Counted from the stretch's first letter, positions 32,973 through 45,748 are shown. The stretch is DNA of 64,000 nt from Mrakia gelida (GCA_024345305.1 BRON01000014.1:558001-622000); one strand, 5' to 3'. Translations and numbers: made by a program. The notes: generated by a model from the sequence alone, not told the origin.

Positions 32973-35900
32973 TCACGGACGCGACGACGGTCCCGCTCCT
33001 CCCTGCTGCTGCCACCCTGCACCTCCCGAGCTCCCGTTCCCATTCCCGTTCCCATACCCTCCGTATTGCTGCTGAGGATTCTGATACGGCTGCTGACTCG
33101 TTCCTCCCCAAGCCGACGGCGAAGCGAGCCCGTAGTCCGAAACGACGAGATTTGGGTTCGAGAGGATGGGATTGAGGGTGTGAGGTTCCGAGAAGGAGGC
33201 GTAGGAAGGGTAGTAAGGTTGTGAAGGTGGTGGTACTGGGGTCTGAGCTTGAGGTGAGAAGGTTGGAGGTCCAGGGAAGAGCGTCTGGTGCGAACGAGGT
33301 CGAGAGGGAAGAGAAACGAGAGTCAGCTGAGCTTTCGAACACAAGAGAGAAGAGAGGAGAGAGGAGAACGAGGGAGAGAAAGCAAAGGGATGGGACGAAC
33401 CATCGAAGGATCGCTTCCGGCGGTGAAGAAATCGGGGAACATGGCTCCAAAGATCGCATCTCCTCCTCCCCCTCCTCCGGAGAAGAAGTCGAGGTTGAAG
33501 TCTCCTCCGGGCGAGAGGGCGTTGGGGGATTCGGAGAAGTTGGATTGACCGCCGCCGATAAGGTTGGAAGGAGGTGGTAGGTGTCGACTGGAGCTTGAGG
33601 TGGAGGACGTTCGAGTGAGGATTGGAGGGGAGGGTTGCGAGGTTGAGTGAGGCGACTTCGTCAATTCGGCTGCAGCGACTCGATACGCGATCTGAGCCGC
33701 TTCTGCTTCAGCAACCCTCTTCTCTCTAGCTTTACGTCGAGCGACGGATTCGGCGAGGTAGTCGACTCGAGGAGCAGCGAGCACGGCGATGGGTGCGCTG
33801 GGGAAAGAAGAACGACCAAGGTCAGCGCACGATCTCGCCCTTTCTTCACCTCCCCAACCCCTCCCAGTGGCACAGAGACTTACATCGTCTTCGCCATTCC
33901 CAGGAATCTCTTCGAGTACCGTTCCAGCAAAGAAACACACGTCTCCACCTCGCCCATGGCGAACGACGGGTCCATTGGTCCATCTCCACGCGTCGAGCTC
34001 CCTCCCCAAACCGAGAAGCAGAGGACCAAAGCTGAGCCCTGTTCGGAGAGAAGCGAGAGTATAAGGTCAGAGGTTTCTCAAGAAAGGTTCGAGTGGAACG
34101 AAAGGGGACGAACGTAGCAAGCGAAGAACCCGCCGGGGAGGATCTGGTTCGTCTTCTTGTCGTAGTCGTCGAGGATTCGAACGCACGCCATCGCAGCTGA
34201 GAAGGTAGTGGCCATGAAGGCAGGTGCGGTCGACAGAGGGTGTTGAGGTGAAGGGAGGAAGGGGCGATGCAGGAAGGACTGGTCAGGGAGCAAGGAAGAG
34301 GAAAGTTAGTCGACGCGACTCGATCAAGCGGTGGAGAATGAATTGACTCACGACCAAGAGCTGGTATGCAAGCGATAGGTTGGCAGAGAGTCTGAAGTCG
34401 AGAGTGTTCGGTCTTGAGGGATCCCAGACGAGTCTGCGAGTGAAGGCGAGTTGACGGTCAGCGCAGGTCGAACCCAAGCTCTCGAGAGAAAGACGAGACG
34501 CGACGAACCTCGCAGGAACAGACTCCAACCACTTCTCGAGCTGGGCTTCGAACTTCTGCACGAGTTGGATCGAGGTCGGACTGGTGCCTCTCCTCGGGTG
34601 AATGCCGTATAGCTGCGATGTGATCTGAGCGGCGATGATCGAGAGCTGAACCTGAAGAACGAAGGCTTCGACTCGAGAGCCTCCCTCGCCAGGGAGCTGT
34701 TGATCTCGATCCTCCCAGAACTCCGTGTTCCACTCGAGCGTCGCATCGTACCTGAATATTAAGAGGGGAGGGCGAGTCAGACTGGGATGAAAGGAGGCAA
34801 AAAGTGATGAAGGAAGAGACGAGAAGCAAACGAAACGAACTCTTGGTCAGACAGGTTCAAGGGGCGACCGAGGACTCCACTCATCTCGATATCGAGGACT
34901 TCAAGACTGTAAAGGAGAGAAAACAATCGACTCAGAGTTAGACAAGTTCGCATTACGAATGTCGAAGACGTAACTCACCACCAGAAGGCGCGTTTGAAGA
35001 GCTCGTTCTCGATGGGATCCGCCGACCTCGATGTTCCTCGTCGATGAGCTCCTACGTCGACAGCTGCTCGTAGGCCTTGTCCCGTCAGGGCCCAAGAGAC
35101 TCGGGGTTGCCCGTTCTGGACTCGAAGGAAGGTGACGAGGAGCTGAGAGGGGAGTCGACAACGAAGAGCATCAGCTATCAGCTCCGAGTCGAGACACAAA
35201 CGCTTCGTCGCGAGGCACACTCACGACTGCGATTTGAAGATCGTAGAGTTCTGTTGGAGCCAAAGGAGACTTGACGAGTTTTCCGAAGGCGTGGTAGTAG
35301 CTGTGAATGGAGGAGGATGGTCGATGAGCTCGAGGTACATGACGCGACGCGAGGGAAAGCGTCCGAGCTCACATCCAGCCGCGAGAACAATCGCCTTCGA
35401 CTCCTCCATCCTCTCGAGGGAAGCTCACTCTCGGGTCTTCGAGGTAGAAAGAACCGACGGCAAAGACCAAGAAGCACAGACGAGCAAATCCTTGATCGGC
35501 GAAGTAGTGTTTCGACGTGAACTGACTGAGAAGAGGAAGACGCGTCCCGTTAGATCTCCGTAAACATCATCGAGAGAAGGTGAAGGTGAGTTACTCACCT
35601 CAAGAAGTGCGATTTCTGGAGCAGAGGCATTGCTTCGCTGGGAAAGCCGAAGTAGCTGTCGATGAGCGAAGACGCAAGGTCGTCGTCGGGCCACATATCG
35701 AAGACATTTGAGGAAGTCAGGGCGAAGAACTCTCGAGAGGGAGGAGGCGGCATGTCGTGTCTCCAAGAAGCTGGTTCCGGAGTTGTTTCCCAGCTTGGAT
35801 GATGGGAGAACGAGGCAGAGGCGAAGGCGAGGGGAGCTCAGCGAAGGCGTTCAAGCGAGCGATGAAAAGGGAAGATAGACGACCAAGACTTACATCGGCG

Positions 35901-37936
35901 TCCTGAACATGACCATCTCAGTCGACGTAGGATGCAGGGCCATCTCCTCCCAAACTGCAGGGAGTTACGAGAACATGAACGAGAGTCAAGATACGGGAGG
36001 GCGGAGGGAAGGGAAAGTTTCGCTCACATCTCGCCGAGTTCGCTCCGTACTTGAAACCCATGGCACTCCAGAGCAGAGGAAGTCCAGAGGACTGTACAGA
36101 GAGACGGCAGACAAACGGGAAGCGAAGTCAGGAAGACGAGAAGGAGACGAGAAGGAAGGGTCGCGTCGCTCACCTTCCCCATGAACGACTTGACTTGGAC
36201 TTCGTCAGGTCTACCAAACACGAAACACGGATCACGGAAATAGAGTCAGCTGGTCTTTCGTGGTCGTCGAAGAAGAGAAGCTGAGAGCTCGGAAAACGAA
36301 CCTGTTAAGACGAACGAAGTCTCGCACGAAGGTATCCTCGTCCGCATCCTTCCCGATCTGCCTCCTCTCCGCCGCCGACGTCGAAGCTGGCGGATCCTCC
36401 CTCGCTTGTGAGGTTCGTGGTGTTGGCCGAACACTGGTTAAGGGGATTCCAAGGGAGGGTTGATTGGAGGACGATGAAGGAGGGTTAAACGCGTTGGTGT
36501 CCGAACGAGAGGAGGTCGGCCATGTTGCGTGAGGAGTGAAGGGAGGATGGTAAGGTGTTGGGAGAGGATAGTAGGGAGAGGGTCCAGCGCTGGGATCGAC
36601 ATCTCGAGGAGGAGAGAGACGTGAAGGTCGAGGAGAGGACGACTCGGAGGAGGTGGATTGTTGTCGAGCCATTCGAACTGTTGGACCTGCTGGAATCGAG
36701 GAAGGACCGGCGACGGGTTCGGACTTGGGTTTGATGGCGGGACGACGACCAGAGAAGGATGCTTGGTCGAGGACGAGAGGACCTCCGAGTTCTTCTTCGA
36801 GATCGATGTCGGGGTTGTGCTGAGGAGAAACAGTGACGCGTGAGTTCGGCGACTTTCACGAGCAAGAAGAACGGAGAAAGAATGACTCACTCGAGTCAAG
36901 AGCTCGGTCATCCTCGTCAGCCGAAGTTCCAGCGACTCGACGTATCTGGAAGAGAGCGAGGAGAAAAGAAGGAGGGTTAGTTTCGCTTCGTGACGCTCAA
37001 TCTCAATCTTATGTTCTCCGAGCTGATGCTGTAGGTACGATTGACTCACCCCTTCGGCGTGGCTTTCCTCTTTGACGTTTCCAGGTAGGTGCACTGAAGG
37101 TTGGAGAGCTTGCAGTTGGAGCAGACTGAAAGGAATGGGAGACGCGTGGGGAAAAGAGCGAGTCGGACGAGAGCGAACGAGAGTCAGTGATCGCGAGAAG
37201 AAAAGCTTCGACCGAAAGGGAAACAGGGCTGCTCACGATTATCAGGCATTTCTGCTCCATCACAGCGGTGCTGTTAGTAGACAGAAACGAATGCCGAATC
37301 GGTAAGCGAGGAGCGCGTCGAACCAGACGAACGAGTGGGGAAGTTCTTGGAGGGATCGAGCGAGGTTCTTCAAGGTTCGACGGTGTCGACGGTGAGGGAC
37401 AAGGAGGAAATAAAACTTACCTTCCTTCGACGACAGATGTCACCTATGCGAGAAGAAGAAGAGGAAGAGGGCCGTCACGTCAGTCCAAGATCGACCGAGG
37501 GGGTAGGCAAGGGCTGAGGGAGGATGGAGAGGTCGAGCGAACGACAACCGCGAGAGAGACAGACGAGGTGACACCGCATGGCATGATGTCGCAGTATCGA
37601 TGCTGTCCGCTGAGCTCGCACAGCATGGGTTGCTTGGATAAGCGAGAAGAGGAGGGGTATCGAAGGGAAGAAGGGAGGGCGATCTTGAGTGAGCTCGAGC
37701 TCAAGCTCGGCTTCCCTCCCCTCGTATGCAGAGATCTGTATACCTCAGCCCCCAGCCGAGCTCACTCGATGAGGACCGGCCTGCGCATCCTCGGAGGAGA
37801 TGCCGACTCGATATGATCCCGAGCCCAAGCCAGGGAAGGGAAACCACTCACAAGCTCGCACGATCTTCCTCTTCTTACTTCCCTCCTCCTCATCCGACTC
37901 GCCTCGATCTCGGTTCCGGGGATATCGAAAGCTCAT
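32973..37936 (-). CDS. Zn2Cys6 binuclear-cluster transcription factor with fungal-specific regulatory domain
   Basis: A nuclear DNA-binding regulator. The zinc cluster is assembled over four exons from about 37936 to 37080: RKIVRA, then CDICRRRK, then HRCDGAEMPDNR, then CSNCKLSNLQCTY. This gives the full CX2CX6C...CX2CX6C pattern. A basic linker (KRKATPKG) and a dimerisation coiled coil (YVESLELRLTRMTELL) follow. The middle exons carry features of the fungal_trans domain: FGRPDEVQV, PLLWSAMGFKYG, VLDIEMSGVLGRPLN, HSTLEWNTEFWED-like sequence and SLAYQLL near 34360. The C-terminus is Gly/Asn/Gln-rich and ends GGAGPSSRP at 32973. Overall architecture (N-terminal cluster, long middle domain) resembles XlnR/Gal4-type regulators; the XlnR assignment itself is a guess. 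About 15 introns are inferred. Confidence 0.83.
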
Positions 37937-38571
37937 GACAGCTCGCTAGTAAGGGAAAGATCTGCTGCGATAAGAGAGGGAAGCAGGGAAGGAGGGAAGG
38001 AGGGAGTTGTAGGTCAAGAGGAGGAAGGCTGCCTCGAATCGCAGGCCGCCTTTGCTGTTTTTCGCCGTCGTCTGTTTGCCTCCCAACCACTAGGATCCGT
38101 CGAATATCGTTCTTCGACATACACGAATACAGAGGACTACTCTTCCTATAGCTGACCTCGAGCCGAAGGAGCTGTGGATCTGCCTACTCGGGAAGGTCAA
38201 ACGAAGGACCGAGCTCGAAGGACAGCGCCGACTCCTTGCTTCTCTCTGTCTGACCTGGTCGTCGCTCTCTCTCCTACTCGTCGCGTCGCTCTTTAGCCTG
38301 TACCTCAGCACTGGAGGCAACCTCCCTACCCCCCACAGATCTCCACTCGCAGTCCCACTTCATCAAAATCCCACTCGAGATCCAGAGGGGAACAACCGAT
38401 CGTCGACCTCGACGAACAGCTCGCTTGATTGCCTTCTCGCCAGCACTCTTCTTTCTTTCTAGATCTCTGTTTGTTCTCGAAGAGTCCGTTTTTTTTCTCC
38501 AACCATCATCTTCTTGTCTCTATCCGTTCCAGCTCTTCCACTCGTCCAAGTCGCTGCAGGTCTTCGGCGGA
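37937..38571. promoter_or_regulatory. Divergent intergenic region upstream of the Zn2Cys6 gene
   Basis: About 630 bp lie between the Zn2Cys6 gene start and a tentative plus-strand gene. No motif beyond general pyrimidine-rich tracts is recognised. No coding frame is convincing. Confidence 0.4.
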
Positions 38572-39400
38572 TGCTCTCCCTCTCCTTCTCTTCCCTCCTT
38601 TTGTCCACCCTCCTTCACTCCTTCATCGCTCTCCATCCCGCTCTCGGGTCTGCTATCCCACTCGGCAACTCACTTTCCTTCGACTCTTCCTCAGTCTCAG
38701 ACAACGCTGGCCGTCCCACTGGGGTCAAACCCCTCGCAGCGCACTCGTTCTTCTTGTTCGTCCTCCATCTTTTCATTCTTCGTTTTCACCTTTCACATTT
38801 CTTGTGCAAGCTCAAGAAGGTGCTGACTTGCTCTTCCTTCTTCTCCGGTTCGCAGAGAAACGGACCTCAGCTCGAAGACTTCCATCGTCTTCCTCTCCCC
38901 TCGTTCTGGTCAACCTCCTCTCCTCCCCGCCTCAGCGTCGCAGCCGTCGCTCGTCGCTTCGAGTCCCCTCAGCTCAAGGTTCGTGCAACTCACCTTTGAT
39001 CTGTACAACGAGCTTTCCGATCTTCCGTTCACTGACTACTGCTTCACCAACCTCTCCAGAACCGCCGCTTTGACGAGAACGAAGGACGACGCGTCGGGAA
39101 ACAAAGCAGAGTGAGTTCGAACGAACCCGTCTAGTACATCTTCTCGAGCTCACTTTCATTTCACGTCAGATACGATCCAAAGTAAGGTCCTCCGACTCTC
39201 GCTGGCTTCAATTTCCTCATCAACTCGGAGGAACCGACCGTCGTCAAGACCTTCGTCGTTCGACAAGACTCAGCCCCCCCCCCCCCCCCCCGACTTCAGC
39301 ACCTCTCTCAGCCTCGAGGCTCCTTCATCAACGGCGGTCTTCAATCCCACCTCCTCTTCTCTACCTTCAGAAGCCCAATCTTTCTTGCCCGAAGTCCCAT
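38572..39400 (+). CDS. Tentative small secreted protein (3' end uncertain)
   Basis: The ATG at 38572 opens a strong candidate signal peptide (MLSLSFSSLLLSTLLHSF, then ALHPALGSA) followed by IPLGNSLSFDSSS. Splice-like signals then permit an exon beginning RNGPQLEDFHRLPLPSFW at about 38858, an exon NRRFDENEGRRVGKQSR at about 39061-39111, and a further short exon at 39170. The reading frame after about 39183 is not resolved because a C homopolymer interrupts the region near 39282. No family is recognised. Transcript data would be needed to fix the donor of exon 1 and the stop. A non-coding transcript is possible. Confidence 0.35.
39282..39300. repeat. Poly-C homopolymer tract
   Basis: An uninterrupted run of about 18 C near 39282. 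Similar G/C runs lie near 2636-2648 (C) and 51551-51564 (G). Such runs are prone to length error in assemblies. Confidence 0.8.
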
Positions 39401-39524
39401 TACATTGATACGTCTAGTACAGTAGATCAACTTTTGAGGGCTCTTGCGCGAACAAGAAAGAAGCAAGATCATCTCAATACACGTAGACCGAGATAAATTA
39501 CGACAAGGTGGGACAGCATCATAT

Positions 39525-42348
39525 CTATGTATCCAGCGTCTCCATGATGAGCTGCGACGCGACCGGTCCGTCGAGAATGGTGAGTTCCTCCTCCGTGAGA
39601 GTCTTGAGCATCGGAACGATCCAGATCCTTACGGGGATCATGAACGAGATCTAAGAGTGAAACGAAGGATGAAAGAAGATTGAGAGAGAGGAAAGAACGA
39701 GGTCGGTCAAAAAGATCAAGAAACGACAGCGAGCGAGCAAGAGAGGAAGCGAGGGAGCTCACCACAACGGGGAAGCCGATAGCAGCCTTGGTGTTGGTGA
39801 TGGCGAAGGTCGCTGCGAACCCAAGAAGTTCCAATACAAGCCAAACAAAGACTCGGGAGGTCCTGACCTGGCGAAGGGGATCCGAGAGAGGTACGAATCG
39901 ACGATCTTTGAAGAGGTAGAGGATAAAGTGGGTGACGCCGGAATCGAAGAGAGCTTCGGTGCCCATGAACCACTGGAGGAGGGGATGAGAAGAAGGGAGC
40001 GAAGGTCAGGTGAGGAAAAGGGAAAGGAGAGGGAAAGAAGGGAGGGAACAAAGGAAGACTCACGAACAGCCCTGCCAGCACACCTTTCGGGACCCAACCC
40101 AGAAGCTTCAAGAAAGGTCCCGTCATCAGAACGGCACAGGCTGCTCTCTGAACGAGGTACGAGACCCTTTGCTCCACTACTCCGAGTCGAATTTCCACGG
40201 AGGGACGAACGACTCGTCAGCCTTCTCGTCCGTTCGAGTCTCGTTTGAGGAGTTGGGCTGATGCTGAGGGTGATTCCGTGATGGGAGGGAGTGGGATTCG
40301 GCTGAGAAGGTGATGGTTGGAGAGGGGGAAGGGCATCTGGGCGGGAAGGGAGAGGAGGAGGAGGAGGAGGAGGAGGGAGGTCCGACGATGAGAAGACTTT
40401 TGGTGTGAGCTGGAGCTTGAGGGATGAGACCGTTCGGGGCTGGAAGTCCGAGGAGGCCGGCGATGAAAGTGGTGACTCCAAGGAGGAAGACTGCGTAAGA
40501 GAAGAGAAGAACGGAGGGGAGGAAAGGGGGCAGGAGAGTCAGGACCGCCAGACGAGCAACCTCGCGCGATGATCGGACAAAGGTTTCGCACAGTCCCAAT
40601 GAAATCCTGCAGGTTTCTTGAGTGGAAACTCTGACGCTTGAGCCATGACACTTGAAGCGTTGTGGTCGAAGGCGAAAAGCTTCACGGTAAAGCGAGACAA
40701 GCAAACAGATCAGCGTTTCGTTTCGTTTCGTCGCGTCGTCTCGCTCCCGTGGTTTCGTTTCGACTCACGATAAAGAGCACCAATCCGAACGGGAACGCTA
40801 TTCCCACCCACTTCCCATCGAGCTCCCAAAACTTCACGATCCACTCCTCCCTTCCACCTTGCGGCCTCCAAGCACCCCCAACAGGCAGCGTCGTTTGTCC
40901 TCCTCCTTCCACCCCGTGGACGCTCAACCCTTCCCTCAATCGACCCCAGTACGCGAGTCCGGAGACGGCAATCACGGATAGCGGCATTCCGTAGTCCTCC
41001 ACCAGGCGACGGATACCTCGAGTGAAGTAGATGGCTCTCGAGAGTAGGCTGAAGACATGCCCGAGGGTGAGGGTGAGGACGGCGAGAAGGATCGAGAGGA
41101 GGATTGAAGGGAGAGGGAAGGTGAATTGGCGAGTGAGGATCTGGACTCCGTATTGGATGTAGACCCAGCTTTACGAGCGAGAGAAGGAGGACACTCAGCG
41201 GCAGTCTCGGAGACGAGACGCGAGAAGCGAAAAGCGAGAAAAAGGGCGACTCACGAGACGTAGAACCCAAACGTGTCACAGGAGAAACGGGTGAGGTACT
41301 TGATAAGCTTACAGCCATGCCGGATAGAGAATATCCAGTGAAGGATAACGGCCCAGAGGTAGACCCATCTGTTTGGAAGAAGAGCGCAAAGGAGAAGAGG
41401 AGGGAAAAGGAAAAGCGGCGTCAGCGAACGAATCCTCAAACGGACGCCCAGAAAGAATGAAGAACTGACCCGATGAACTGCAAGTAATCAGGACCACCGC
41501 CACCCATCCCTTCGATGATCTCGTAGATAGTTTTGTTGAAGACGGTTATGGGACCTGAGACGAAAGCAAACCGAACGTAGGTCGGCGAGTGCAGGTCTCG
41601 ACCGCGAGAGAGGGAGGGAGAGAACGAACCTGTCACTCCCGAGATGACCAGAGGCTGAGCTCCAAAGATGGACGACGCTCCTGCGGCTAGGAGAGCTGTA
41701 TATTGAGATTAGAGGAGTCCCCGTCAGTAAGCAGTTTTCGCGTCGACGAGAAAGGGGAGGCGAGCCAACGACTTGAGCGAAGGCAGCTTGACGAGAGGTC
41801 TACTCACTCGATAGGAGAACCTCGTTGAGACCGTACTTCCCAGTGGTCTCGATCAGATCCAAAGAGAAAGCGATCCCGGGCTAAAGGAACGTAAGGAAAC
41901 GAGAAGACGAAGTACGAACGAGGAGGTCAGATCCACGTCGAGCTCCTTCCCTTCGTCCCGTTCGTTTTGAGTCGAGAAGGTGGACTCACCAGCACATTGG
42001 AAAAGAAAACGAAAGCGGTAGCAGGTAACACTCTGTAGTTCCAGGCGTCTGTCCAGTCCGAGAGGTAGAAGGGAGCCCTCTGTGAGTTGGATCGAAGAAG
42101 ACGGGTGAAGGTCAGCTTTCTCTGAGCTCGATCCATCAGCTCCCTGTCTCTCCTGCCTGAGCTGTGGGACTGACTCCTACGATATCCTTCCATATCCCTA
42201 AACCAGGAGAACCTATCTTCTGATAGAAGGACGTTGATCGAGAGAAGGTCGAGCGGTGGAAGTCGGAGGGAGAAGGGCAAGGCAGATCGGAAGCAGGCCC
42301 GCCTCGAGGAGTCGTCGAAGAGGGCAGGAGCGTCGGCGTGGAAGACAT
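39525..42348 (-). CDS. Bor1/SLC4-type anion (borate or bicarbonate) transporter
   Basis: A multi-pass plasma-membrane exporter. Yeast Bor1 exports borate and belongs to the HCO3- transporter family (family knowledge). The N-terminal segment (MSSTPTLLPSSTTPRGG) leads to GIWKDI, RAPFYLSDWTDAWNYRVLPA and AFVFFSNVL. The signature region follows: GKYGLNEVLLSSALLAAGAS, IFGAQPLVISGVTGPI and FNKTIYEIIE. Then come QFIGWVYLWAVILHW, LTRFSCDTFGFYVSWVYIQY, the long loop around VEDYGMPLSVIAVSG and VGIAFPFGLVLFIVS. After a low-complexity loop come QRVSYLVQRAACAVLM, LLGWVPKGVLAGLF, MGTEALFDSGVTHFILYL and KDRRFVPLSDPLRQVR. The protein ends QLIMETLDT at TAG 39525-39527. All family landmarks are present in order, so the gene looks intact. 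It diverges from the Acr2-like gene over about 250 bp. Confidence 0.92.
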
Positions 42349-42600
42349 CTTAAGAGTGGAGATATTTGAGACTTCCTTTTACTGCTGCTTGTAGACCGTA
42401 GAGAGTCAGAGTTGGGAGGATGAAAATTCTACTCCTGATTTTGAGCGCTCTCGTCTCGCCAAGGGAGGCACGTTGAGCACTCCTGAGCTGAAAATCGCGT
42501 TGACGTCCACTTTCAGCCCTCCGTCTTTGGTACCTCGTTTCTTGTTCCTACCCACACACTACTGTGACACTCTCTCTTTCTCTCTAAAATTAACCCAAAG
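42349..42600. promoter_or_regulatory. Shared divergent promoter of the Bor1-type and Acr2-like genes
   Basis: Only 252 bp separate the two divergent start codons, so regulatory sites are likely shared or interleaved. A CT tract (CTCTCTCTTTCTCTC) and an A-rich stretch stand immediately before the plus-strand ATG. No named operator is recognised. Confidence 0.55.
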
Positions 42601-43380
42601 ATGACCGCCGCTCTTCAACCTGCTTCCAACCTCCTCGCCAAAGGCACCTCCTCCCTCGTCAAACCGCCCTCCTGGTTCGCTCACCTTCCCTCCCCCGTCT
42701 CCAAACCCGCTGGAATCTCAGTAGACGAGCTTCACGCCTTCCTGGAGAAGGAGAAGGCAGGTCAGCTCAAGGGGGGAGTCGATTGGGTCGTCGTTGACGT
42801 TCGAAGAACCGATATTGAGGTGAGTTTCGAGGGAGGTAGGAAAAGGAGGTGGTGAGCTCGACGCTTTCCGTCTCGTTTCAACGACTGACTCTTCCTCGTT
42901 TTCACTCGCTCAAACAGGCTCCCAACGATGTCTTCATCCCTTCAGCTATCAACCTGGCCGCTCAGACCTACTACCAGACTCTTCCAGCGCTCTATCCCGT
43001 GCTCTCCAAGTGAGTAAACCTCGCGCGAGCTCGATTCTGCTCGTCCGCTCGCCCTCTCCTCCTTTTCTGATCCTCAACCACTCTCTTCCGCTTCGATCTT
43101 CAGGATCCCTCTGGTCATCTTTCACTGCAGTTCATCTGCTGGTCGAGGTCCGAGATGCGCTGGTGAGCCCATCCTTTGCGCATTCCCTTCGTCGTCGCGA
43201 CTTCAGGCCGGCTGACACGACGTCGCTTTCTCTTCTCTCTCTTCTTGTCTCGCAGCCTGGTACCAGGATCTCCTGGATGCCCAAAACGAGGAAGGAAGCA
43301 AGGCTCTCGTCCTGACGGGTGGGATCAAGGCGTGGGTTGAGAAGTACGGTGAAGAGAAGGGCGGGTTGGTTCGGTTGTGA
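42601..43380 (+). CDS. Rhodanese-fold arsenate reductase-like protein (Acr2/Cdc25 type)
   Basis: Likely reduces arsenate to arsenite, the form exported by Acr3, or acts as a small rhodanese-type phosphatase. The product begins MTAALQPASNLLAKGTSS. The rhodanese fold starts near GISVDELHAFLE, with VDWVVVDVRRTDIE, then NDVFIPSAINLAAQTYY. The active-site loop FHCSSSAGRGPR carries HC-X5-R, as in yeast Acr2p and Cdc25 phosphatases. The last exon gives WYQDLLDAQNEEGS, ALVLTGGIKAWVEKYG and the stop at 43378-43380. Four exons are inferred (first 42601-42819). The fold alone would allow an Ibp1/Ych1-like phosphatase. The adjacent Acr3 and ArsH genes favour the arsenic role. It is tail-to-tail with Acr3. 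Confidence 0.82.
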
Positions 43381-43659
43381 TCAGATCGATGCAGATTTGC
43401 TTCGCCTGCGCTTCCTCTCGAGAGTTTCGGAGTTCTCAAAGCGTTGCCAGTCACCATGCGATGTGACCACAGAAGCGCAGCCGTTGGAAAAACGAGAAGA
43501 GGGGAAGCGAAGACGAACACCTGAGAGGCTGAGATGAGTTGAGACAAGACGCGTCTTGATTCGACGGAGAGCAGCTGCTTTCCTCTTCTCTCCACTCGTC
43601 TTCAGATAGCCCAACAAGATCGAGAGTACAACATAAATGCAAATGCTTTAAGATGACTT

Positions 43660-45748
43660 CTAGATATCCGAACTCTTCTCGCGCGTCTTCTCTGAGCTCG
43701 ATTCCTCCGGCACGACTCCTCCCTCCGTCTCGCTTGACCCCACCGTCCTCTTCTCCGACCAGTCAAGCTTCTTCTTGAGATACAGCGCCACCCAAGTGAG
43801 AGCGAGCAGTACCGGCACCTCCACTAGAGGTCCGATGGTAGCGGCAAGAGCTTGATCCGAATCGACTCCGTAGATGGCGCTGGAAAAGGAAAGTGGAAGG
43901 AGAAGAGCGACGCGTCAGTGAAGAGGCCGGGGGGAGGGGCACAGAGAGAGAGGGAGAGGGAAAGAGAGAGATAGAGGGAGGTGGCAGTGTAACTCACATG
44001 CAGACTGCGATAGCGAGCTCAAAGTTGTTCGAACTAGCCGTGAAAGACTGAACGACGGCCATCTCGTACGATCCTCCCCACTTGTCTCCGCCCTTTCTCC
44101 TCCCAAACCACCAGACTCCCCAGAAGGTCCCGCTCCACATGATGCAGAAGTAAAGGACCACTGAATCGACACGAAAACACGAAGGAGAAGATGAAGAGGG
44201 TCAGTCAAGGTCGAAGGGAAGAGATCTTCTCGTCGCGTCGACTCGTCGTCAAACTCACTCGGCACGAAAACCCTGAACGTAGGACCGAGGTTATCAAGGA
44301 TCCTCGTAGCCTGTTCGGCAAAAATGATGATGATGATGTAGAGGAGACCGATGAGGGACCAGGGAGCGAACCAGGGGAGGAAGTGGGTGTTGAATCGGGC
44401 GGGACCGAGGACGCGACGGAAGACGACTCGAGTGACGAAACCTGCGACGAGGGGGATTCCGAGGTACTGAGAAAGTCAACGACGAGAAAGAACTGGTCAG
44501 TACGAGATGAGTCGAGGTGGGGAGAGAGAAGAAAGGATGGGACGAACGATAACGACAGCGAGTGCAGTGTTCCCATAATCGAGCCTGAGACTCTCCTCTC
44601 CTCCAATAACGTTGACGAAGAGAAGCGACATGGGCGAGTAAAGGATAATCTGAAGGACCGAGTTGATGATGACGAGGACGGCACAGTAGTCGCCGTCTCC
44701 TCCGGCGAGGTGGTTCCAGATCTGAGAGAGGAAGAAGGGAGACGCGTCGAGAGGTCAGTCGAGTTTTTGCTCGCTCGCTCGTCGAGAAAGGTGAGGGAGA
44801 GCTCACCATGACCATGGCGATGCACCGAGCGAGTCCGACCATGATGACTCCTGTTCGGTAAGTTGGTAGATCGGGGAGAGTAGCCCAGGCGATGGCGAGC
44901 ATGACCTGAACGAAGGAGAACGAAGAGGGCGAGGTCAGTCCTTCGTCCGAGGTTCAGCGAAAGAAAGAGACGAAGAGAGCGAGCTCACGAAAGGTCCGAC
45001 GATCCAGTTGAGAACGAGGGAGATGGCGATCTGGTACCACATCTTCTTGGTCTGGAAGACCTGAGGGAGTTTCTCGTATTGAACTGATCGCGATGCAACG
45101 AAAACGCGGGCAGGATCAGCCGACGTCCTCAAGGGCAGGAGAGGAAGAAGTCGAGCTTACCTTTGGTCAAGATGGGCCACATCATCACGAGGAGACCGAC
45201 GACGAGAGCTGAGGGAGAGAGCAGCGGGACGGAAGAGGGAAGGAAGGTCAGCGTTCCGAAGCTTGGAAGGTTGGATCGAGACGAACGTGAATCGACTCAC
45301 GAATCGAAACACCCTTGAGCGTAGATCCATTAAGAACAGCGTTGACGTTTGGAGCGAACTTTCCAATACTGTTGAAGGGATATCAGAGAGGGATGGGAGG
45401 TCAGCTCGAGAGAGGATGGAGTGCACGAAGGAAGGGAACGAGTCGATCGGATCGAGGGCGGAAGAGCTGATACTCACACAACCCCAAGGATCATTGCGAG
45501 AAGCACGAAAACGGCGAGGAAACGATCCAGGAAACTGAGACTCCTTATCAGGGCTGGTGGAGAGAGGGAGGGAGAGAGAGAGTCAGCGAGGGGAAGGAGG
45601 AAGGGAGGGGTCGAAGCTCGAGCTCACCTTTGGTGGTCGTCCCTCCTCCGGTTTCTCCCTCTTCTTCCTCTTCCACTGCTGTTGTTTCCGAACTGGCCAC
45701 GGCTGGAGTTGTGGGTGCTTGAGAGAGAGTAGGCTCGATAGCAGACAT
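43660..45748 (-). CDS. ACR3: Acr3 arsenite efflux permease
   Basis: Exports arsenite across the plasma membrane (bile-acid:Na+/BART superfamily, Acr3 branch). After an acidic cytoplasmic N-terminus (MSAIEPTLSQAP), exons encode RFLAVFVLLAMILGV, GKFAPNVNAVLNG and VVGLLVMMWPILTKVQYEKL. The core motifs follow: ISLVLNWIVGPFVMLAIAW, YRTGVIMVGLARCIAMVMIW and YCAVLVIINSVLQIILYSP. Later come YLGIPLVAGFVTRVVFRR, WSLIGLLYIIIIIFAEQA and the second conserved block FTASSNNFELAIAVCIAIYG. A helix LVEVPVLLALTWVALYL ends the core. The conserved Cys in the GLARCIAM helix, needed for transport in the family, is present. The tail ends KSSDI at 43660. A leader intron (donor GTAAGT near 45833) and a conserved-looking upstream frame from 45940 precede the chosen ATG. 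Confidence 0.95.
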
